From positions 1 to 25,368 of the forward strand of contig MU624761.1 of the NCBI GenBank assembly GCA_025349905.2: 25,368 bases of DNA, written 5' to 3'. Below, piece by piece: positions 17,120 through 25,368 of this stretch. Below the pieces are notes generated by a model, which had not been told where the DNA came from, did not search any database, and worked only from the letters and a program-made list of their open reading frames with translations. The DNA is from Blastocladiella britannica. Taxonomy: Eukaryota; Blastocladiomycota; Blastocladiomycetes; Blastocladiales; Blastocladiaceae. Each line of letters opens with the position of its first letter. Position 1 is the first letter of the stretch. A program made the translations under genes and the position numbers.

Positions 17120-19539
17120 CTAAAAGTCAGCTTCCACGCAAAACACCAGGAAGAATGCCAGAATAAACACCAGCAGGAAGATCACCAGATACGTGAGTCC
17201 CGGGGGAACAATAAACACCACCAAACAGGTTCCGGCCACAATGTAAAAGAGGAGGACTGTTTTATTGGGTTGATGGAGTGAATGAGACTTGTGGAATGCA
17301 AAAAAAAAAGGAAATGAAATGAACGAACCAGTCTTGAGCGCATTGTTACCGCGAACGAGCGTCCGAAGCGGCGACAGCAGACCGCTGCGATCGCTTTCGC
17401 TGTCGTCGTCGCCGTCGATCGCAAACCCAAATCCGTCGAGCGCAGGATGCGGCTCCAGTTGCTCCTCGCCGTTGGGCAAGATCACGGTCGTGGTTGAAGG
17501 GATCGAGAACAGGACTGCATCGTCCGCTTCGACCGCCTGCGATTTGAAGTACGATCGGACCTATCAATTTTCGTAGTTTCAGCGTACTATCCCGTCGTCA
17601 AGGCTATAAAAGAACGTACAGTCGACTTCATCAAAAAGTCGTCGTCAGTGCCGTAGAACTGTGCCTCGTACAGCACCGCGGTCGCCTTGGAGGCACTAGC
17701 AACTGCGATCTTACTACCAGGCTCGGTCCCTTTCTTGAGTGCCACCAGTTGGCTCATCTCCATCTGCCCTTTGCTTCTCCGGCGCGGGCCCATGGCATCA
17801 ATCGGCGGCATCTGCCCAGTGTTGCTTGAGGGATGCTCAAGCATAACTCGGGCCATGGTCACGTCGCAGTGCACCGACACCCACTCTTCCACCGAAAGCA
17901 TGTGTGCGTCGTCGGCCAGCCGCTCGTTGCGATACGAGACGCTGCGCACCTTCACTTTACTGGTGGCGCCGGCAGCGCGGCGTGACTTGGCCCGAAACTC
18001 GCTCAGCCAGTCGTAACGGGTGCCCTTGGGCGACCCAGGGCCGCTCCCCGGAAGCGGCAGCGTGGGTGAGGCGTGGGCAGCCGACGTGGATTTGGACCGC
18101 TTGTGGCGAGACACGATTGATGCCGTTGACGCGCTCCCTGCTGCTGCCGTTGCTGCGCCACCCAAGCGCGCGTCAGTCGCCGGGGATGTGGTCTTGGGCG
18201 GCGGAGCCAGGCGTCCAATATCAACTTCCTCGAGTCCGGGACCCCGCGGCTCGGTCGGCGACGACCGCGACACGAACGCGTAAATGTCGTCTGCCGAGGG
18301 GCGGCGCTGCGACCCTGCGGGCTTGCTGCCGTCCAGAACGCGCGTGGGATCGGTCACCACCAGCCGCAGCTTGCGCCTGTCCTCCACCGGCTCGGGCGGG
18401 AACAGCGCATCGTGAATGTACTCGGCCAAGGTGCGAGGACGCTTGGGGCGGCCAAACAAGTTAACTGCGCGCGAGGACTTGACTGATCCGGCCGGCGACG
18501 CGGGCGAAACATTGGCAGCGGCTGCCATGTGAGCACGGGCTTCCTGGTACGCCTTGGGCGTAATGATATAGTAATGCACGTCGCCGACTATTTGATTTGG
18601 ACTTTCTGTGAGTGATCGTTGCTACTGTTCACCAAGTGCCATGGTTGCAGGTACGTACCAATCGTCATATTGTTCAATGGCTTTCACCGGCAATCAGAGA
18701 ATCAAGTGAGTACCTCATTGATGGCAATAGCAAAAACGAATTGAACAGTACATTTTTCGCCTTCATGCGATGCAACAGGCCTTCTTCCGGCTGCGTGCGA
18801 AATAAGACCTTGTTAATATGATGCGCAGCGTAGTAACTGTGGTAAAACTTGTGCTCGTCGTGGGGATCCACCGTGACGACGCGAGCAAGAATGAAATCCT
18901 TCCCTTTTTCCGCACAGAGCTCAAGCAGCGACTCGAACGGTTCCAGGGTGAAAGGATCTTCGTTCTCGGCGTCAATGATGTCCACCATGTACCCCGCAGC
19001 AGTGGTCGGGGAAAGTTGCGGGATCGTCGGCTTGGGACTGGTGATGTTGGCCGAGTGCACCACCACCGTGTCCACGTGCGCGTCATTGGGATCGATCCCG
19101 GACGGTAACCCAACAATGCGAATAAACGCGCGTGTCGGTGGGTGCTCTGACGACGGCGTTGCCGAATGCTGCCCGATATTGACTGAAACCTGCACTGGTG
19201 ATGTTGGGCGAGATGTGGTCACTTTGAGATGCGGCTTTTCATCGAATGCTGGCTGTTGAGGCACCGCTGCCGGCGGTCCGGCCGCTGTGGTTGGCAGTAT
19301 CTCTATGGAATGGTCTGATCAGCCAAAGCTTCAATAACAGAATGGGAGTCCAACGAGAGCAGAACAAAGAAAGGACAGCAAAATTGAAATTGCATACTTG
19401 TTAGCGATGCAGGACTCATGAGCGTGGGTGAGCTCGCCCTGTTTCCGATACTTGTAGTGGGCGATCCATGCAGGGGAACATCCGTCAAGTCGCCCGAGTC
19501 GTGGTCGGCATCTCCGGTTGGAATAGGCCGATATGACAT
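17120..19539 (-). CDS. Uncharacterised C-terminal membrane-anchored protein
   Basis: Six exons: 19539-19398, 19314-18752, 18680-18659 (22 nt), 18605-17620, 17560-17329 and 17256-17120; about 693 residues. Exon lengths sum to a whole number of codons. The 3' site of the first intron may be 19315 or 19303 (four residues shorter). The second region reads GKDFILARVVTVDPHDEHKF, then YHSYYAAHHINKVLFRTQPE and LLHRMKAKN. The microexon adds PLNNMTI, and the next exon continues ESPNQIVGDVHYYIITPKAY. From memory, similar uncharacterised proteins exist in other early-diverging fungi, with a KNPLNN...GDV..Y pattern at this place. The middle is Ser/Arg-rich. A second ordered part has YEAQFYGTDDDFLMKST and VRSYFKSQAVEADDAVLFSI. 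The C-terminus is strongly hydrophobic, with two closely spaced segments (LLFYIVAGTCLVVFIVPPGL, TYLVIFLLVFILAFFLVFCV), suggesting a hairpin or tail anchor in an internal membrane. Function unknown. Confidence 0.75.
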
Positions 19540-19657
19540 GTATATGTATTTTTTATTAGTAATGTACTGAGTGAAGTTGGAAAGGGATCCATGATAATAT
19601 AATTCCCAAAATTAAGTTCTCTTTTTGCAATTCCCATAATTTACAAACGATAAAACA
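19540..19657. promoter_or_regulatory. 118-bp divergent promoter region
   Basis: This AT-rich gap separates the start codons of the uncharacterised membrane protein (19539, minus) and DRC3 (19658, plus). It contains T-rich and ATTAGTAATG-like sequence but no clear TATA box positioned for either gene. It probably serves both genes. Confidence 0.4.
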
Positions 19658-21464
19658 ATGATCGCGCACAGCGTCGTCGAACCCACTGTCATTGACGAGG
19701 ACCTCCTTGCCAAGGCCGTCAGCGAGCAATGCATGGGCGATGCGGCTGAAATTGCTCGCAAGGAAGGCATTGATTTCGCGGAAGTGCAAGCACTGCGGCT
19801 CGACTACAAGAACATTTTGCGCATTGAGCACCTGTGGCAGCTCTCGAATCTCGTCAAACTGCAGCTCGACAACAACATTGTTGAAAAGATCGAAGGGCTC
19901 GGGCACCTGGTGAACTTGCGGTGGCTGGATCTGAGCTTCAACAATATTAGTGTGATTGAAGGGCTCGACGCGCTGGTGCAGCTGACCGATCTGTCGCTGT
20001 TCAATAACCGGATTGCCAAGCTCGAGAACTTGGACTCGCTCAAGCGGCTGACAGTCTTGTCGATTGGAAATAACGATATTCAGGATATGCAGCAGCTCGC
20101 TTACTTGTCACGGTTCCCTCGTCTTCGTCTGCTCAATGTGTCGGGAAACCCGCTGTGCAAGAACTCAGAGTACCGTGCGTTCATCTTGTCGCGGATCAAA
20201 AGCCTCAAGTACCTTGACTACCGGCTAGTTGAGTCGCAGGCGGTACTGTAGTTGTATTCTTGTTGTTGGCGAAACAGGCACTATGCTGACATGAATACAA
20301 AAATCAACTAGATCAAGGACGCACGAGCCAAGTACATTGACGACATCATTGCCATTGAGGAAGAGCACAAGATCGTAGCCAAGCAACAAGCGGAAGCGGT
20401 GCGAGTCCACGAGCTCGACGAGATCCACGCGCGCGCGTTCTTGCCCGGCATTCACAACTTGTTTACCTTGATGCTTGACCACGACCCAGACTATGCGCGC
20501 ATTTTGCTCCTGGCCCGCGAAACGCTGCTCGAAGTGCAAACCGGGTACCGTGCCAAGTTCGATGCGGTGGTGGCCGATCTGACGGCACTTGTGCTTGCTC
20601 GGCACGACCGCCGGGCCCGGGAAGTCAAAGCGTACGCCGACTGCGTTTCCGAGGCCATGGCCATCGCCGATACGCAAGGCCGTGCCCGGCTCGACACGTT
20701 CTTGCACGCCAAGAAAATCATCTTGCGCGATATCGCTGCTGGCAACGCCGTCGCGTCCATTACGGCCGCCGCCGCCGCCATTCGCATGCCCCATCGTATC
20801 GCCAGTGCTGGGGCTGAGGCTAACGGTGGTGCGGGCGCGATGGCCGTTGCCGCGGCCAACTCTCATTCCTCAGCGGGCCTACCGGCAGACGAGCTCAAGA
20901 TTGCGCTGACGGCGCTCTCGGACGATTTGATGGCTCAGGAGCTGGCTCTGGTGGAAGGGTTCGAGGACCTCGGGAAGGAGTTTGAGCGCAACTACACGGA
21001 CCTGTGCGCCGAGGTCAAGGAGCAGGTCGCTGGCGCGTTCACGCGGTTCCGCGAGCTGGAGAACGAGCACCATGAAAAGGTGACCGAGAACATTTTGGCC
21101 AGCGTGGATCGTCAAACCAAGGCCGGCGATCTGGAGGAGCTCGACGACGCGCTGCGCGATGTGCGTTCCTCTCATTTTTTTGTTGAGCTGACCTTGGACT
21201 CACCATTATACAACAAAACAAAAGCTATTGCGCGACAAGGACGCCATTGTTAATCACCTTACCGGGTCGCACGACTACCACTTGAGCAAGATTGACTCGC
21301 TGGAAGAGACATTCAACTCGGGCCTGGCAAGGTCGCTCGATACGGTCGTTTCCCAGGTGCACGAGTTTGAAGTACAGCGGAATCGTGCGCGCCTTCGCGA
21401 AATTGCACTCTTCTCTGAGCGCACGCTTCACGAAATTGACTTGGCCGAGGAGAATGGAGCATAA
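19658..21464 (+). CDS. DRC3: Dynein regulatory complex subunit 3 (LRRC48-like)
   Basis: Three exons: 19658-20242, 20312-21160 and 21225-21464; introns of 69 and 64 bp; 557 residues, close to the family's ~520. DRC3 is part of the nexin-dynein regulatory complex on motile axonemes. Residues ~45-185 hold SDS22-like leucine-rich repeats (ALRLDYKNILRIEHLWQLSN, LVKLQLDNNIVEKIEGLGHL, RWLDLSFNNISVIEGLDALV, DLSLFNNRIAKLENLDSLKR), closed by LLNVSGNPLCKNSEYRAFI, the typical DRC3 cap. The rest is mostly helical coiled coil (YIDDIIAIEEEHKIVAKQQA and onward). It includes an Ala/Gly-rich insert around AGAEANGGAGAMAVAAANSH, and ends LREIALFSERTLHEIDLAEE. The gene implies flagellated zoospores or gametes, which most fungi have lost. 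It may be expressed only at sporulation, but no specific element is visible. Confidence 0.93.
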
Positions 21465-21484
21465 CAATATATATATTCGTTATT

Positions 21485-21490
21485 AATAAA
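21485..21490 (+). terminator. AATAAA polyadenylation signal of DRC3
   Basis: A canonical AATAAA lies 20 bp after the DRC3 stop and 15 bp before the stop codon of the convergent PHD/SPOC gene. Normal cleavage spacing would place the DRC3 mRNA end within that gene's coding sequence. Confidence 0.45.
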
Positions 21491-21504
21491 GACAACAGTG
21501 ATTT

Positions 21505-24500
21505 TCAGCCCTGGTAACGACTCCCCGGAGCTGCTGCAGCGCCTCCATACTGCGCAAACTGCGCCAAGAGCGCCTGAATATGCTCTTGCGAAGGCATGGT
21601 TGCTGCGCTTGGACCAGCTGCACCTTGCTGCTGTGGCGGCACGGTCGATGAAATGATGCCTGAATGCTTGCCGCGCTCCGACAGGTGCTGGACGATTTGG
21701 TGGAACGCCGGATTCTGGGTCAGCAGCATTGGCTGGTTGGAGAATCCTGGCGGCGGCGGCGGAGGCGGCGGGTATCCCATTCCCATCATGTTCATGCTCA
21801 TTCCCGGCGGTGGCGGCATGGGCATGGACATGCCCAAGGGAAGCTGGCTCACGGAATGAGGAGGCATCAATGCGGCGGGGGGCGGTGGCGGTGGTGGCGG
21901 AAGGTATCCTGGGAACCCGGCTGGTGCTTGCATGATTGGAAACCCTGGGAACATGGGCGGCTGGCCAGACATCATGCCTCCAGGAAACTGGAACGGCGGT
22001 GGCGGGGCCATGGGGGGTGCCGATGACGGGGGTAGTGTTGACGCCGGTGGTGGCAGTGGTGGGAGTGGCACCGAAACGGAAACGGGAGCAGCGAGTGGAG
22101 CAACAGAAGGAGCAGCTGTCGATGCAGGAGGAGGCGGCGGCGACGTGGGAGGCGTCGTTGTCGTCGTGTCCATCGAATCTGCGGAGGGATTTGATGGCTC
22201 GTATTGCATCTGATCGTCCCAGGGATCGCTGGCTGATTCGACAGGCTTTACCTCAAGGCGCTCCATCGCCTCGCGCTCGGCTGGTAAAACGACGCCCTCG
22301 GGCTGCTTGCTCGCCACCATGACGGCAAGCAGAATCGGTGCAGAGCGGACGGCAGGAATCTGGTGTGGCCCAAGGCGGTCAATCCATTGCGGAGGAGCAC
22401 TCCGAGGCGCAAGATTGCACAGGTAAAAGTCCTTGCGCAGCATCGGCTCGTGCGTGGTGTTGGGGGTGCCCGGCAACAACTCACACCCAGCATATTTGCC
22501 CGCGGCCTCCATGATCTCGGCCCGCAGCGGGTCAAGTGTATCCTGGTCACCGTCGTCACTCGCCATCGACATTGACGCCGGCGTGACCTGGAACACTACC
22601 ACCTCTCGCCGCGAGCTCAGCGACGTGCACTCGGTGAGGTACTTGTTGACCTTGCGCTCGTCCACAAAGCCCCGAACGTAGAGCGCGCTTGGAATGTAAT
22701 GGCCAGCGAGGACCGCCTTGCCCACTGGACCCGTCTTGAGCGCGCGGCCGGCCAGCTGCACCAGCGAAACCTCCAGGGGTGGCTGGGTCGGCTTGGTGAC
22801 GCGGAGGGAGCCTGTCCACAGAACGAGATCTTGGTTGAGCACGTCCACCTCCATCATCGGTGCCGGCGCAGGCGGGAGCGTTGGGGAGAGGATGGGCGAG
22901 CTCGCAGGCATCAAGCCATCGGCCTCCTCGGGAACGTCGCCAATTAGCTTGGCGAGCAAACTCTGCATCTCGCCGCCGCCACCGTTGGCCACCTCGGACT
23001 CGGGCGCGTTTGCGACGGCTGCTACTGCTGACGTGGCTGCTGCAAGAGTCGCGTTGCCCTCGGAAATGGGTGCGACGGCCGCTTGCTGACCACTGGTGAT
23101 CGAGGAATGCCGAGCAGTGGCGCTGGGGGACGGTTGAGCGCTTGCGTCCTTGACACGGGTGCCGCTATCAATATCGTCGCCATCGCCAAACATAACGTCC
23201 ATGGCGTCCCTGGCAGCTTCCAGCGGGAGCTGGTGCTGGCGCGCAACGCGCACCTGCGACCCGGAATCCGCGTGAGCGTCGCCGGAATTGATGGCCATGA
23301 AATCCGCCACCTCGTCTTGAATGGTGGGCAGCGTCGAAACTTGCTCCATGGAGGTTCGCGTGGCCGAGTCCACGGCCACCATGAGCGGCGCAATCCGAGA
23401 GGACGGCGAGGAGACCATGGGTTGGCCGTCGTCTTGGGCCGTGGCGTCTCCGCCGTCGCTTGCCTTGGGCGTGTCGGCGCCATCCACGCGCGATAGTGAT
23501 ATCGAGTGGGTCAAGGCCAGATCGCGGTCGTCCGTGACGCCGCCATTGACCGAGCGCTCCACCTCGACATCGCCCTTGTGCGTCTTTTTCACCAGAACAC
23601 GGTCCATGTTGGACTCGCGCACCACCTGGCCCATATTGGCGCGGAGAGCCGCCGCGAGCTTGTTGGTCTCTTCGCTGGAAAATTCCGACACGGGCATGTT
23701 GACGATGGTATCGGCGGCCAGGAATGCGAACCGGAGGCCGGCGTGCAACACGTCCGACTTGGGCTTCTTGAGGAACGACGACAGCTCACGCGCCTGCGCC
23801 TTGTACTCGCGATCGCCTGGGAGCTCGTCCGTCGGGAGGGACCGCGGCACCAGGGCCGCACCACCTCGTGCACCGCTGCTGCGGCGGGACCCGTGGCGCA
23901 TGCTAGCGGCGGCGGCGGCGGCAACGTCGGCATGGCTGACCAGCTGCGGTGAGTGCTTGTTGAACATGGCCGTCTCGATCTCGGATGCAAGGGCGGCGAT
24001 TTCCGCGTCGTTAAATACGCGTTGCTCGTCCAGCTCAGCTGCAGGTAGCGACACGTTGGAAAACAGGACGCCATTGTCCTCGCGAACCGCGGCCACTGCT
24101 GCGAGCTCGACTGTGGTGGCCGGCGCCTTGAGGAACTTGAGGCAGTCCTTGAAAATGCTGGCAATGCGGTCGCGCTGCTGCGTCACCGACTCGTGCAGGA
24201 TGGTCGCGTGCGTCACGTGCGAGTCGAGGCACGTTGCCGAGCAGAATCCGTCGTGCTTGGAAGAGGCCACTGGTCGCGCGCACAACTTGCAGGGCTTGGC
24301 ATGGCGCTTGTGCTCCGACGTTGGCGTTGTGAAGGAGGAGGTGGGCGACGGTACGGCACTCCCCGCTGGAGATACATTGGTGGAGATGTGCAGTTGCTCG
24401 TCATCGACGTAGTCGTCATCGATAATCCCTCCTGCGCGGCGCTTGCGGGAGCGTGCGGCGGATCCACGGTGGCTGCTGGGCGTGCCCGGACCGGACGATT

Positions 24501-25149
24501 CGCCGCCGCCCATGGAGTTTTGGCGAGCAGCGGCCGCCCTCTGGGAGCGAGTCATGACAGGTTCCTCGCGAGTAAAAGAAGTGGGGGTGGATTCCAGGGG
24601 CAGAGCCGATGGTGTCAACATTGGAAGCGGATCCGCAGAAAAGGCTGTGTGAAGAAAGCGCGGGTCCACCGCCATAAAGGACAGCAGTCGTTCCTGCGAT
24701 TTGGGCGACGAGACGGGGCCAGTGGTTGTGGCTACTCCATTGTTTGTTTTTAGTACGCCGTGCCGAAGTATAAAATATCAGTGAGAACGTACCAGCGCAA
24801 GACGAGCACGACCAAGGTGCGTCATCGGCTTCAATACAATCAAGCATTGCCTGGCTCACATTCATGCAGCTGGCATGGAACCTGTATATTGTGATTGTCA
24901 GTGTGCTGGCCATACCAAAATATAAGAAAACGTAAAGGAATACCATTGATCGCAGCCGTCGCACAGGCACATGGGCTGGCCGCCTTCGGGCTTGCGGCAA
25001 ATGCAGTACAGATCTTCTGCATGCACGGATGCGGCTTGAGTCACGCTGTTGCCACTGACGCCGCTTCCACCAGTGAACGCATCGCTACCGGTCGCCATTG
25101 GATCAAGATGAGGAGGTGGTGGAGCCATGGCTGCTGGCTGACCGAGCAT
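21505..25149 (-). CDS. BYE1: PHD / TFIIS-like / SPOC transcription protein
   Basis: Three exons: 25149-24944, 24881-24793 and 24734-21505; introns of 62 and 58 bp; 1174 residues. Residues ~48-100 are a C4HC3 PHD finger (DLYCICRKPEGGQPMCLCDG, CDQWFHASCMNVSQAMLD, WSCSSC) that is complete only after splicing; the aromatic CDQW position suggests binding of methylated H3K4. A basic region (RSRKRRAG) and a small cysteine motif (CKLCARPVASSKHDGFCSAT) follow at ~245-270. Residues ~280-480 resemble the TFIIS central domain (YKAQARELSSFLKKPKSDVL). A SPOC domain lies at ~730-905 (LWTGSLRVTKPTQPPLEVSL, KYLTECTSLSSRREVVVFQV, DFYLCNL). The C-terminus is Pro-rich with runs of eight prolines and Met/Gly repeats. 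The architecture matches yeast Bye1 and animal PHF3/DIDO, which bind elongating RNA polymerase II. It is larger than Bye1 (~594 residues), mainly through linkers and the Pro-rich tail. Confidence 0.88.
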
Positions 25150-25368
25150 TGGCCAAAATTATTATTATTTGATGTGTAAATTGGGTGCGGCCAAGAAACA
25201 GGCACGTCGTCGCTGCTGCTGCTACTGCTATACCACCGAGGCAAACGATGAAATACTATTAGAATCACCACTGTTTTTTTTTTTTTTTTGACATGTACAA
25301 GTACTGGGAGTCGCTAATTTTATCTTAGAAATCCTTAATTTTAATGCTTACCACATTTAAGCTTAGTC
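25150..25368. other. AT-rich right-edge flank, no gene recognised
   Basis: This is the upstream flank of the PHD/SPOC gene. It includes a run of 17 T at about 25273-25289 and an AGCAGCAGCAG-like stretch near 25211-25230 (read on the minus strand). On the minus strand a GTAAGC...TTAG segment near 25318-25350 could be a leader intron or the last intron of a neighbouring gene, but nothing coding can be supported. Confidence 0.3.

Noticed and set aside
23321..24412. 363-codon plus-strand open frame
   Set aside because: Antisense to the TFIIS-like and linker part of the PHD/SPOC gene; no domain, and Ser/Arg-rich composition typical of a mirrored frame.
1..25368. tRNA, rRNA, transposon, CRISPR or prokaryotic systems
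   Set aside because: No cloverleaf, terminal repeats, transposase motifs or regularly spaced repeats were seen; intergenic gaps are too short and fully explained by promoters and 3' ends.

Overview
This is eukaryotic nuclear DNA, almost certainly from a zoosporic fungus and probably a blastocladiomycete (Allomyces/Catenaria-like). It is GC-rich and compact, with introns of about 53-95 bp bounded by GT...AG. It carries a flagellar dynein-regulatory-complex gene (DRC3) beside typically fungal genes (PEX13, ALG14, MBF1, a Bye1-like SPOC protein, a fungal-type cysteine synthase). The left end holds a decayed gene with the 'LDWWW' repeat style that I associate with large families in Blastocladiomycota. 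The phylum call is inference; a flagellated fungus or close relative is well supported.

Layout. 1-480: an unplaced coding-like fragment. About 487-2352 (-): a broken repeat-family gene. 2560-4131 (+): a leucine-rich-repeat protein. 4178-9506: four minus-strand genes, namely an AT-hook/bHLH transcription factor, methylthioribulose-1-phosphate dehydratase, a Ser/Thr-rich single-pass membrane protein and a twin CX9C protein (CHCHD2/MIX17). 9750-13752: three plus-strand genes, namely PEX13, succinate dehydrogenase iron-sulfur subunit and cysteine synthase. 13786-15478 (-): COQ6. 15525-16310 (+): ALG14. 16366-16881 (-): MBF1. 17120-19539 (-): an uncharacterised C-tail-anchored protein with a 22-nt microexon. 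19658-21464 (+): DRC3. 21505-25149 (-): a PHD/TFIIS-like/SPOC protein. The last ~220 bp are AT-rich and hold no recognised gene.

Most entries are ordinary housekeeping genes and do not form a functional cluster. Several serve mitochondria (SDHB, COQ6, MIX17, perhaps the cysteine synthase), and two belong to sulfur amino-acid metabolism (MTRu-1-P dehydratase, cysteine synthase). I worked out exon structures by hand from reading frame, splice sites and family conservation. In every multi-exon model except the repeat-family remnant, exon phases sum to a whole number of codons.

The most interesting observations are these. (1) All 27 inferred 5' splice sites have C or T, never A, at intron position +4, giving a GTNYGT-like donor instead of GTRAGT. 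(2) Packing is extreme: convergent stop codons lie 33-55 bp apart four times, and COQ6 and ALG14 start codons are 46 bp apart head to head. (3) A 22-nt microexon restores a conserved-looking stretch. (4) The repeat-family gene carries several stops and frameshifts. I found no prokaryotic system, mobile element, CRISPR array or tRNA/rRNA gene.
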